From the NCBI GenBank assembly GCA_036268875.1, contig DATATI010000052.1, positions 1-59,853 of the forward strand: a DNA stretch of 59,853 nucleotides, read 5' to 3'. The translations under genes were made by a program, and so were the position numbers. This DNA comes from Polyangia bacterium. Its GTDB lineage: Bacteria > Myxococcota_A > Polyangia > Fen-1088. Positions 1 to 7,429 of the stretch are shown here, piece by piece; within the stretch, counting starts at the first letter, position 1, and the number at the start of each line of letters is the position of its first letter. The notes beneath the pieces are model-generated. The model did no database searches. It was not told the origin of the DNA and worked only from the letters and a program-made list of their open reading frames with translations.

Positions 1-1
1 C

Positions 2-514
2 TACGTCAACTGCCAGAACGGCAGTGAGTTCCCTGGCGTGCCCGGCATCAACGGCGAGGACTACCCGCGCGGCGTTCAGATTCGATCAGACCGCGCCGTG
101 ATCGCGCAGGTCACCGTCCACGCGGACCACCCCTTCTGGGAGAGCTTCGCCGAGAACTCATCGCTGAGGTTCGATCCGATCGCCGCGCAATACGTCGGCG
201 TCTCGAACCCCGTCGCGACCATCGAGGACATGAAGGGCGTCGACTTCACCGCGTTCAAGGACAAGACCGGCGCGGCACTCCCGATGCGTTCCTGCCTGGA
301 CACGTCCCTCTACGCGCCGCCCTACCCGCCCGGCGATCAGCTCCACTTCGATCCGCTCAGCGTTCCCGTGGACAAGACCGGCATCGAGCCGAGGAAGGCC
401 CTCAAAGACTATTTCGACTACCTCCGCTACACGCAATCGACCCAGGGCCACCTCAACTCCCAGGGTCTCTGCTTCGTCGCGCGCAATTACGGCTCGCCTC
501 CGGGAGGTTCTTGA
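2..514 (+). CDS. Hypothetical protein, 3' end only
   Basis: The reading frame is open from the first bases of the window and ends in TGA at 512-514, so the visible 170 residues are the C-terminal part of a longer protein. I do not recognise the family. The fragment is rich in aromatic residues, His and Asp (for example HADHPFW and TQGHLNSQGLCF), has only three Cys, and has no visible membrane segment. The composition suits an exported globular domain, which is inference only. The next gene is about 100 bases downstream on the same strand. Confidence 0.6.
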   Translation, partial: YVNCQNGSEFPGVPGINGEDYPRGVQIRSDRAVIAQVTVHADHPFWESFAENSSLRFDPIAAQYVGVSNPVATIEDMKGVDFTAFKDKTGAALPMRSCLDTSLYAPPYPPGDQLHFDPLSVPVDKTGIEPRKALKDYFDYLRYTQSTQGHLNSQGLCFVARNYGSPPGGS

Positions 515-620
515 TGCACGCCGTTTTCGCGCGATTCGTGTTCGCCGCGTCGGCGTCCGGCAGCCGCGGCGCCGGTCTTCACTGTTGCAGTCGATCTGCT
601 GTTGCCATAGGCTTGAAACC

Positions 621-1085
621 GTGAAGAAGGCGCCACAGGTATCGGTCGACGTCGGTTCTCTGAAGAAGCGGATCCGGGATGTGGGCCTGCGCGGCACCGG
701 TTCCCGAATCGCGGTGCTCCGGGTGCTGCAGGCGGCCCGCGCTCCGATGACCCACAACGAGGTTTCGGACCAGCTCACCTCCTCGGGGTACGATCACGCG
801 ACCATCTATCGAAACCTCGTCGATCTGAGCCGGGCGGGCCTGCTCGCGCGGACGGATCTCGGCGACCACGTCTGGCGGTTCGAGGTGCGGCGCGGGAGCG
901 CCGACCACAAGGCGCAGCACCCGCACTTCGTCTGCGTCGACTGCGGAGACGTGAACTGCCTTCCCGAGAAGGCCGTCAGCGTGCGCGGCACGCCCGGGGC
1001 CCCGCGGGCACTCCGCCGGCGGCGTGTCGTGATTCAGCTCCAGGGCCGCTGCGACAATTGCGAGCGGCTGGCCGCCGCCGGCTGA
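621..1085 (+). CDS. Fur-family transcriptional regulator
   Basis: A 154-residue protein with the Fur-family plan: an N-terminal winged helix (LRGTGSRIAVLRVL, then the recognition-helix region YDHATIYRNL), followed by a dimerisation and metal-binding half. HPHFVCVDCG supplies one CxxC pair and a second pair (CDNC) lies near the C-terminus, together giving the structural zinc site. The GTG at 621 is preferred over a TTG at 585 because family similarity begins shortly after it. Fur, Zur and PerR types cannot be separated from sequence alone. It converges tail to tail with a decayed metal transporter, and the two stops are adjacent. A role in metal or peroxide sensing is inferred from the family. 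Confidence 0.85.
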   Translation: MKKAPQVSVDVGSLKKRIRDVGLRGTGSRIAVLRVLQAARAPMTHNEVSDQLTSSGYDHATIYRNLVDLSRAGLLARTDLGDHVWRFEVRRGSADHKAQHPHFVCVDCGDVNCLPEKAVSVRGTPGAPRALRRRRVVIQLQGRCDNCERLAAAG

Positions 1086-1550
1086 TCAACTCGCTGCGCT
1101 TCTGGAACGGACGAATGCGGCAGCGTTCGTGTCGGCCGCGTGCACCTCGACCGACAGGTGCCCGAACGTGCAGACCGCGAGAATCTGCTCCTTGAGCTCC
1201 GCGGCGGAGCGCGATGCGTGCGAGACCGCGCGTACCGTGCAGCCGTGCACCCCACCGCCGAGCGGCCAGATGCGGATCTCCTCGATGCGCAAATCGCCCT
1301 CACTCTCGAGGCGGGCGATCACGCGCGCCCGCAGCGTCGACGCCTCGCCGGTCATGTCCATGAGCTCCCCGGCGGTCCTGCGCGCAAGACCCACCGCCCA
1401 GACGAGGATCACCGCGGCGCCGATGAGGCCCGCGGCCGGATCGAGGCCACGCCAGCCCGCCAAACCGAGCAGTTCTCTCTCGCCCTTGATCGCCCGAACA
1501 GGCGCCCACCGGATGCGTCGGTGGCGTGACCCACCTTTACCGCCCCACAC
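1086..1550 (-). pseudogene. C-terminal remnant of a CDF (DmeF-like) metal transporter
   Basis: The frame encodes one membrane segment (about residues 37-58: LDPAAGLIGAAVILVWAVGL) and then a soluble ferredoxin-like tail with the DmeF/CDF signature RIEEIRIWPLGGG. In an intact family member of about 300 residues these are the last membrane helix and the cytoplasmic domain. The first four or five helices, including both metal-binding HxxxD/DxxxD sites, are absent, and the residues before the helix look like out-of-frame sequence. I read it as a 5'-truncated remnant. An intact CDF gene lies at 7430-8359, so function may have been replaced. The position beside a Fur-family gene suggests an older metal-response pair. 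Confidence 0.7.
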
Positions 1551-1580
1551 GAAACCGTTTCGCCGTAAGAATCATGTTCG

Positions 1581-4500
1581 ATGCAGGGTAAACGGGCGGG
1601 CTCCACCGACCCGATTTTTGTCGGGCGCGAACGAGAGCTGGACCAGCTCTCGCGCGGGCTCGAGGAGGCGTTCGCCGCGAAAGGGCAGCTCTTTCTCCTC
1701 GTCGGCGAGCCGGGCATCGGCAAGACCGCGCTCTGCGACGCCGCGACGGGCGCGGCTGCTGCGCGCGGGTTGCCCGTCCTTTGGGGGCGTGCATGGGAAG
1801 CAGGCGGGGCGCCGGCCTACTGGCCCTGGCTCGACATCCTCGCAGGGCTGGCCCGTCGCCTCGACGACGGGGCGCTTGCCGCGAGCTTCGACGCGGAAGG
1901 GGCGGCGTTGCTGGCCGAGCTTGTCCCCGAGATTCGCCAGCGCCTCCCGCCTGCGCCCACCTTCTGGCCACCGCCGCCCGACGAGGCGCGCTTCCGTCTT
2001 TGCCGCGCCGTCATCACGCTCGTGCGTCGTACAGCAGCGCCCGCGGGGCTGGTTCTCGTCTTCGACGACTTGCACTCGGCCGACCGGGCCTCGCTGCTGC
2101 TCCTCTATGCGCTCGCGCGCGAGCTGCGCTCGCTTCGCGTGTTGCTCCTCGCGACATGCCGCGACGTCGAAGCGCGCCTCGACGCCGACACCAGTGAGCT
2201 GATCTTCTCTCGGATCGCGCGCGAAGGCACGACGTTGACGCTGCCGTGCCTGGATCGCACCGCCTCGGCCGACCTGCTGCGTGGACGACACGTCGGCGCG
2301 TTGCCCGCCGATCTCGAGACGCGCATCTTCGACAGCACCCACGGCAACCCGCTGTTCCTCGTCGAGATGCTGCGTCTTTACGACGATGAAGGGCCGGCGG
2401 CGATCGCGGCGGGCGTCGTGCCGTCGGGCGTGCGGGACGTCATCCGGCAGCGCCTCGCGCGCGTGGCCGACGATACCCGAACGTTCCTCGAGCTAGCGGC
2501 CGTCGCGGGCGACGAGGTCGACCCGCCGCGGCTCGCGGCGGCGGCGGGCCGGGACGTCGCGTGGGTGGCGGCGCGCGCGGCCGAGGCCTCGCGAACGGGC
2601 ATTTTATGCCAACGCGCACGGCGGCTCTGGTTCTCGCACGCCCTCGTGCGGGAGGTCCTTTACCGCGAGCTCGGAGACGACGAGCGCCGGACGCTCCACG
2701 CCGCCGTCGGCGCTGCGCTCGAGCGCACGGTTAGTACCGAGGCCGCGACGCCGCTCATGGAGCTCGCGCACCACGCGCTCGAGGCCGCGGTCGATCTGCC
2801 CCACGCCGCCGACTTGGCGGTGCGTGCCGCCGCGCGCGCTGCCGCAGTCGCGGCCAACGATCAGGCCATCGTCGTCCTCGAACGGGCTGTCACCGTGCTG
2901 GACGCGGCAGCCGCGCCGGCCCTGCTGCGCGCGCGTGTCCTCCTCGCACTCGCGGAGGCGCGCATCCGCGCCGGCGACTCTGCGCAGGGCACGTCGCTGT
3001 CCTGCGAGGTTGCGACGATCGCCGAGCGCGCCGGTGATCCCGAGTTGCTGGCCAGGGCCGCGTTGACCTATGGGCTGGTGGTCAAGTTCGCCATGGTCGA
3101 TCCGGTGATGGTCGACTTGCTCGAGAGCGCCATGGCCGCGCTGCCATCTGGCGACAGCCCGCTGCGCGCGCGCCTGCTCGCACGCCTGGCGGCCGCGCTT
3201 CAGCCCGCGGCCGACATCGACGAGCCGGTGCGCCTCGCGCGCGAGGCCATCGCCACCGCGCGCCGCCTCGGCGATCGGCGCGGCTTGCTCGAGACCACGT
3301 TCGACGGCCTCTCGGCGATGATGGACGTCGTCGAACCTCGTGAGCGGCACGTGCTGAACGTGGAGGTCGAGGCGCTCGCGGTCGCCGAGGGGGATCGCGA
3401 ACGCCTGCTGCGCACGCATGCGCGCCTGGCGTTGGATCACTTGGCGCTGGGGGAGCTGCCGCTCGCCGACGCCCGCATCGACGCGTTCGAGACACTCGCG
3501 ACCGAGCTGCGCGCGTCATGGATTGGCTGGCGTGTGCCGCTGTTCCGGGCCGTGCGCGCCAGCATCGAGGGGCGCTTCGCCGCTGCCGAGGCGCTGGAGA
3601 CACAGGCGCGCGAGGCCGTGGCCCGCGTGGGCGATCCGCTGGGCGAGCGCGCTCTCGTGCTCCTCCGCGAGGGTTTTCTACGGATGGCCGAACGCCACGA
3701 GGAAATGCGCGAACACGACGCGCTGGCGCGACGTCAACGCGCAGGGCTTCGCCTCGCGCCGGCCTGGCAAAGCCTGGCCTCGGCGCTGCTCTTTGCGCGC
3801 CTCGAAGATGAGGCGCAGGCGGGTTTTCACCTCGACCTCGTGCCAGACGAGCAGCGGCCGCCCCACCGCAACATGTTCCCGCTGTGCTGTCTCGCCGAGC
3901 CGGCGGCCTTCGTCGGGACCACCGAGCTCGCCAGCGACTTGTACGGCCTGCTCGAGCCGCTCGCCGATCAGTACGTGATGCTGGGGATGTCGCAGATGAA
4001 TTGGGACGGCCCGATCGGCCGCCTGGTCGCGTTGCTCGCCGAGCGGCTCGGCCGTCCGGATGAGGCGGTGGCGCGTTTCGAAGATGCGCTCGCGCGCCTC
4101 GAGCGCCTCGGCGCGCGCCCGCTGCTCGCGCGCACGCGCTACGAGCTCGGCCGCACGCTGTGGGGTCGCGCGAGCGCGGGCGCAGGGGATCGTCAGCGTG
4201 CCCGGACGCTGCTCACCGACGCGCGCGCTCTCGCCAGCGAGCTTCGGATGCCCGGCCTCATTCGCCTCATCGATGCGCGCCTCGATACCTGGAACGAAAC
4301 CGCGGCGACACCTGCGGTCGGGCCGCCCGCTGCGCTCAGCCTTACACTCGAGGGGGAGTTCTGGACGATCACGAGCCCGGCCGGCAAGACGTTCCGTCTC
4401 AAGGACAGCCTGGGCCTGCAGTACCTCGCGCGTCTCGTCGCTGCGCCAGGCCGCGAGATCCACGTCCTCGAGCTGGTGCGGAGCGCGGGCGGCTCGGATG

Positions 4501-4865
4501 AGGGACCGGTCGACGGCGGCGATGCGGGGGAGCTGCTCGACGACGAGGCGCGCGCCGACTACGGCCGCCGCTTGGAAGACCTGCGCGACTCCCTCGCAGA
4601 GGCCGAGTCCTTCGGGGATGCCGTGCGCGCCGCGCGCGCCCGTCAAGAGATCGACTTTCTCGCCGCCGAGCTGGGGCGCGCCGTAGGCCTCGGAGGCCGC
4701 GCACGTCGGGCTGGGTCCGCCGCCGAACGGGCCCGCAGCGCCGTGCAGCGACGTATCAAGAACGCGCTCGCGCGCCTGAGCGAAGCGGCACCCGAGCTGA
4801 CGCCTTTCGTGACCCAGGCTGTACGCACCGGAAACTACTGCGTGTACCGCCCGCCGGGCACCTAG
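1581..4865 (+). CDS. Large STAND/MalT-like ATPase with C-terminal wHTH-like domain
   Basis: A 1094-residue cytoplasmic protein. Residues 12-200 form an AAA_16 domain with Walker A GEPGIGKT (42-49) and Walker B LVLVFDDLH (157-165), in the arrangement of MalT/LAL-type signal ATPases. Residues from about 400 to 910 are Ala/Leu/Arg helical repeats of TPR type. From about 945 a separate domain follows (TLEGEFWTI, LKDSLGLQYLARL, then a helical tail ending in RTGNYC), which recurs at the C-terminus of similar ATPases in actinobacteria and myxobacteria. A LuxR-type HTH is not present, so direct DNA binding would depend on that tail. ATG at 1581. Role: signal-responsive regulator, inferred. It precedes the stress-type cluster with a promoter-like element between. 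Confidence 0.8.
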   Translation: MQGKRAGSTDPIFVGRERELDQLSRGLEEAFAAKGQLFLLVGEPGIGKTALCDAATGAAAARGLPVLWGRAWEAGGAPAYWPWLDILAGLARRLDDGALAASFDAEGAALLAELVPEIRQRLPPAPTFWPPPPDEARFRLCRAVITLVRRTAAPAGLVLVFDDLHSADRASLLLLYALARELRSLRVLLLATCRDVEARLDADTSELIFSRIAREGTTLTLPCLDRTASADLLRGRHVGALPADLETRIFDSTHGNPLFLVEMLRLYDDEGPAAIAAGVVPSGVRDVIRQRLARVADDTRTFLELAAVAGDEVDPPRLAAAAGRDVAWVAARAAEASRTGILCQRARRLWFSHALVREVLYRELGDDERRTLHAAVGAALERTVSTEAATPLMELAHHALEAAVDLPHAADLAVRAAARAAAVAANDQAIVVLERAVTVLDAAAAPALLRARVLLALAEARIRAGDSAQGTSLSCEVATIAERAGDPELLARAALTYGLVVKFAMVDPVMVDLLESAMAALPSGDSPLRARLLARLAAALQPAADIDEPVRLAREAIATARRLGDRRGLLETTFDGLSAMMDVVEPRERHVLNVEVEALAVAEGDRERLLRTHARLALDHLALGELPLADARIDAFETLATELRASWIGWRVPLFRAVRASIEGRFAAAEALETQAREAVARVGDPLGERALVLLREGFLRMAERHEEMREHDALARRQRAGLRLAPAWQSLASALLFARLEDEAQAGFHLDLVPDEQRPPHRNMFPLCCLAEPAAFVGTTELASDLYGLLEPLADQYVMLGMSQMNWDGPIGRLVALLAERLGRPDEAVARFEDALARLERLGARPLLARTRYELGRTLWGRASAGAGDRQRARTLLTDARALASELRMPGLIRLIDARLDTWNETAATPAVGPPAALSLTLEGEFWTITSPAGKTFRLKDSLGLQYLARLVAAPGREIHVLELVRSAGGSDEGPVDGGDAGELLDDEARADYGRRLEDLRDSLAEAESFGDAVRAARARQEIDFLAAELGRAVGLGGRARRAGSAAERARSAVQRRIKNALARLSEAAPELTPFVTQAVRTGNYCVYRPPGT

Positions 4866-4875
4866 GAACGGCGAC

Positions 4876-4907
4876 GGAACGCCCGTTCTGTCGAAGGTCA
4901 CGCCTCC
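4876..4907 (+). promoter_or_regulatory. Promoter-like element, copy 1 (GGAAC-N-GGTCACG with inverted repeat)
   Basis: The stretch has GGAAC (4876-4880), an inverted repeat GAACG-CC-CGTTC (4877-4888), and the 12-mer AGGTCACGCCTC (4895-4906). The same three parts recur at 5689-5720 in front of the AhpD-like gene. GGAAC followed about 16 bases later by a conserved G/C-rich -10-like block resembles ECF-sigma promoters; the inverted repeat could instead be an operator. It sits 28 bases before the start codon at 4935. Confidence 0.45.
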
Positions 4908-4934
4908 TTGATCAAAAAGGACAAGGAGGACGAG

Positions 4935-5156
4935 ATGCTCGCGGGAACCTTAAAAGCTGTAATGGCCGCGGTGTCGGTTGCTCTGGCAATCGGATCGACC
5001 CCATTGGTTCGGATGCGGACGCCCTCGCCGCCCGTTGCGCCCCAGAGGGCCTACCGCGTACCGGTTCGCCCAGTGGACCAGGGCTGCCGCGAGATCGCAG
5101 TCTCCGTCCATCCGGTCTCGGCTCCACCGATCGTAGCTGCCCCGACTGGCTCCTGA
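4935..5156 (+). CDS. Small exported hypothetical protein
   Basis: A 73-residue peptide. ATG at 4935 is chosen because AAGGAGGA (4923-4930) stands at ideal spacing; a start 27 bases upstream would put that ribosome site inside the gene. The N-terminus (MLAGTLKAVMAAVSVALAIG) is a good signal sequence or single membrane helix. The rest is Pro/Val-rich with one Cys and no recognisable domain. It is the first gene after the promoter-like element, and 14 bases separate it from the OsmC-like gene, so the two are probably co-transcribed. Function unknown. Confidence 0.5.
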   Translation: MLAGTLKAVMAAVSVALAIGSTPLVRMRTPSPPVAPQRAYRVPVRPVDQGCREIAVSVHPVSAPPIVAAPTGS

Positions 5157-5170
5157 CCCGAGAGGGCCCC

Positions 5171-5707
5171 GTGAAGATCGCCCTGCTCAAGGCATTGTTC
5201 GAGCGTAAGGCGCGCGCGATCGCACGCCGGCCAGCGTTCGCCCGCAGCGTGGGACAAGCGCGGATCCACCTCGGAAACGGGCTCGCGTGCGACGTCGAAC
5301 ACGAGGACCGCAAGCTGCTCGTCGACCAGCCGGCGTCCGAAGGGGGCGGCGGCGCCGGACCGCCGCCCGACGATCTTATGCGCGCCAGCATCGGCGCCAG
5401 CCTGGCCATGGGCTACCGCTTGTGGGGCGCGCGGCTCGGCGTCGCGATCGATGCCGTCGACGTAGAAATGACGTGCGAGTATGACCTGCGGGGCCAGCTC
5501 GGCGTCGCGGATGACGTGACCGCGGGCTGGCAGAGCGTGCGCTTCGACGTGACGATCGCCAGCGCCGCGCCCGAAGAGGACGTCAGGCACGTCGTCGACA
5601 GGGCGAACCGCCTGAGCCCCATGCTGGCCAACCTGGCGCTCGGCGTGCGCCGCGTCCACCGCCTGTCAATCGTTCGCGTCCGGGCAACGGAACGAACCGT
5701 TCCCTAG
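5171..5707 (+). CDS. OsmC-like protein lacking the usual catalytic Cys
   Basis: A 178-residue protein with the OsmC/Ohr fold pattern: an N-terminal strand region (ARIHLGNGLACDVEH), the central helix DDLMRASIGASLAMG, and the following strand VDVEMTCEYDLRG, which matches the VEVxVEGxxDxRG block of the family. OsmC and Ohr are thiol peroxidases using a Cys in the central helix (the AxC position). Here that position is Ser77, so peroxidase activity by the standard mechanism is doubtful. C40 and C102 remain. GTG start at 5171. It lies between a small exported protein and an exported AhpD-like protein, pointing to a redox or stress role by context. Confidence 0.75.
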   Translation: MKIALLKALFERKARAIARRPAFARSVGQARIHLGNGLACDVEHEDRKLLVDQPASEGGGGAGPPPDDLMRASIGASLAMGYRLWGARLGVAIDAVDVEMTCEYDLRGQLGVADDVTAGWQSVRFDVTIASAAPEEDVRHVVDRANRLSPMLANLALGVRRVHRLSIVRVRATERTVP

Positions 5708-5720
5708 GAGGTCACGCCTC
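5689..5720 (+). promoter_or_regulatory. Promoter-like element, copy 2, overlapping the osmC-like stop
   Basis: GGAACG-AAC-CGTTCC (5689-5703) is a perfect 6-3-6 inverted repeat and AGGTCACGCCTC (5709-5720) is identical to the 12-mer of copy 1 at 4895-4906. The element spans the last codons and the TAG of the OsmC-like gene and lies about 40 bases before the ATG at 5762. Conservation of both halves with 19 against 20 bases between their starts suggests a shared sigma factor or regulator site. Confidence 0.45.
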
Positions 5721-5761
5721 TGGGTTTGTCAGCCAGCACAAACCCAAACAAGGAAACGACG

Positions 5762-6679
5762 ATGAACCTCAAGAAGAACCTCGTGAACACCACTCTCGCT
5801 CTCCTCGTCCTTGCCGCCGGCGCCCACGTTGCAGGCGCCGCGGAGCCCGTCACCCGGAACGCCGCCGCGGCGGCCACGCGCGCCGACATCGGCAAGACGC
5901 TGGGTTTCGTGCCGCAGTTCTTCTTCAAGTTGCCGGAGGGGATGCTGCCCGGCACGTGGGAGGAGATGAAGACACTGCAGATGAACCCGAAGACAGCGCT
6001 GTCCGGCCGCACGAAAGAGCTGATCGGTCTCGCGGTCGCGGCGCAGGTCCCGTGCCGCTATTGCATCCTCGGACACACCGAGTTCGCGAAGCTCAACGGT
6101 GCGAACGAGGCAGAGATCGGCGAGGCCGTGGGCATGGCGGCCATCACGCGCCACTGGAGCACGTTCCTGAACGGCATCCAGACCGACGAGACCAAGTTCC
6201 GCGCCGAGATCGCGAAGATCATCGCAAACGTCAAAGCCTCGGCTGGCAAGCCGCCCGCGGGCAAGCCCGTGACCGTGGTCGACGGCGACACCGCTCTGGC
6301 CGAGGTGACGCAGTTCCTCGGCTTCGCGCCCGAGTTCCTGCAGCGGTTCCCGAGCGCGGCGCGCGCCGGTGCCTGGCGGCAGATGCGCGACGTGCAGATG
6401 AGCCGCGTGACGGCGACCTCGGGTAAGAACAAAGAGCTCATGGGGCTGGCTGTCGCGTCGCAAGTGCCGTGCCGCTTCTGCATCATCGCGCACACCGAGT
6501 TCGCGAAGCTCAACGGCGCGACCGACGCCGAGATCACCGAGGCGATTGCCATGGCCGCTTTCACGCGGGAGATGAGCACGATGCTGAATGGAATGCAGGT
6601 CGACGAGGCGCAGTTCCGCAAGGACGTCGACCACCTCGTGAAGAACGTCACGACCAAGAAGGAGCGCGCATCTCGCTGA
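5762..6679 (+). CDS. Exported protein with two AhpD/carboxymuconolactone-decarboxylase-like domains
   Basis: A 305-residue protein starting at ATG 5762 behind AAGGAAA; an upstream start would bury the signal peptide. Residues 1-27 are a signal peptide ending in AGAA. Two homologous halves follow, each with the AhpD thiol motif: PCRYCILGHTEF (C98, C101, H105) and PCRFCIIAHTEF (C237, C240, H244). AhpD reduces the peroxiredoxin AhpC in the cytoplasm in known cases. An exported tandem version would work in the periplasm on an unknown partner. Internal duplication is clear from the repeated FAKLNGA blocks. A strong stem-loop follows the gene. Confidence 0.8.
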   Translation: MNLKKNLVNTTLALLVLAAGAHVAGAAEPVTRNAAAAATRADIGKTLGFVPQFFFKLPEGMLPGTWEEMKTLQMNPKTALSGRTKELIGLAVAAQVPCRYCILGHTEFAKLNGANEAEIGEAVGMAAITRHWSTFLNGIQTDETKFRAEIAKIIANVKASAGKPPAGKPVTVVDGDTALAEVTQFLGFAPEFLQRFPSAARAGAWRQMRDVQMSRVTATSGKNKELMGLAVASQVPCRFCIIAHTEFAKLNGATDAEITEAIAMAAFTREMSTMLNGMQVDEAQFRKDVDHLVKNVTTKKERASR

Positions 6680-6713
6680 ACGGTCGAGAACGAGTGAAAA
6701 CACCTTTCGAGCG

Positions 6714-6742
6714 GGAGCCGGGGTCGCGCGCGACGCGGCTCC
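6714..6742 (+). terminator. Stem-loop after the AhpD-like gene
   Basis: GGAGCCG (6714-6720) pairs with CGGCTCC (6736-6742), and the 15-base loop contains the palindrome TCGCGCGCGA, so a long stable hairpin is possible. There is no T-run after it, so intrinsic termination is uncertain; it may mark the 3' end of the operon. Confidence 0.35.
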
Positions 6743-6879
6743 GGTTTCCCGCGCATCAAACGCAAAACGAACGGGGAACGGAGGTGCGGCCAGCGGCGAC
6801 GGCTGGAAGTACCGCGGCCAAAGCTTCACTTGCTACTTCTCTAGGCTGGTGGCAACCACCGCAAGCCGGCGAGGCGCCC

Positions 6880-7371
6880 TCAGTGCTTGTCGGCACCCAC
6901 CAGCTGCAGGCGCACTTGATCGATGGTCTCCTGGCGCGCTTCCGGGCGATCGGTGACATAAAGTTCCAGCAGTCTTGCCAGCTGCTGTCTCTGTCCCGCG
7001 CTCATGTGCGGCGCCAACGAGCCTTGCCCTTTTGACGGAGGAATCTTGGCCCCGTCCCCGTCGCGGGGCGTCCGGTCGTCGGAATTTGCCGGCTGCTTCT
7101 TGTGCCCCTGGGATTCGGCCTTCCGGGTTTCGATCTGGATTTCCTTGTCCAGTTGTTTGGCCCGTTTCTCCTCGCAGCCTTTCGGTTCACATTCTCCAGG
7201 GCAACCACATTTCGACTTGTGGTCGCAATAGCAGGTTCCGGCGGAATCCTGGCGGCACCCGCAGGCATTCTTGGTTTCCTCGTCGGCGGCGAAGCCACTG
7301 CCACCCGACGCAAAGAGCGTTACCGCGAAGCACACCACGGCGACTTCGCGAATCAGCGTTGCATGAATCAT
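6880..7371 (-). CDS. Exported cysteine-rich protein of the metal-resistance island
   Basis: A 163-residue protein read from ATG at 7371, chosen because it opens a clean signal peptide (MIHATLIREVAVVCFAVTLF, cleavage near GFAA). Just after cleavage come eight Cys within about 35 residues as CGC, CYC, CGC, GEC and GC, a dense thiolate pattern typical of metal-binding peptides. A charged Lys/Glu region follows, then a helical C-terminus (RQQLARLLELYV). It has no family name that I know. It is divergent from czcD with 58 bases between start codons, so a shared metal-responsive control region is likely. Periplasmic metal sequestration is inferred. Confidence 0.65.
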   Translation of the reverse strand: MIHATLIREVAVVCFAVTLFASGGSGFAADEETKNACGCRQDSAGTCYCDHKSKCGCPGECEPKGCEEKRAKQLDKEIQIETRKAESQGHKKQPANSDDRTPRDGDGAKIPPSKGQGSLAPHMSAGQRQQLARLLELYVTDRPEARQETIDQVRLQLVGADKH

Positions 7372-7429
7372 CAAGTAATTTGAGAACCTCGAACCCACTA
7401 CCGTCAAGATTTGGCTATCATTCAAGCCA

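Noticed and set aside
3678-4901. A 407-codon minus-strand frame opposite the ATPase
   Set aside because: Antisense shadow of a recognisable protein; composition is Arg/Ala/Gly noise.
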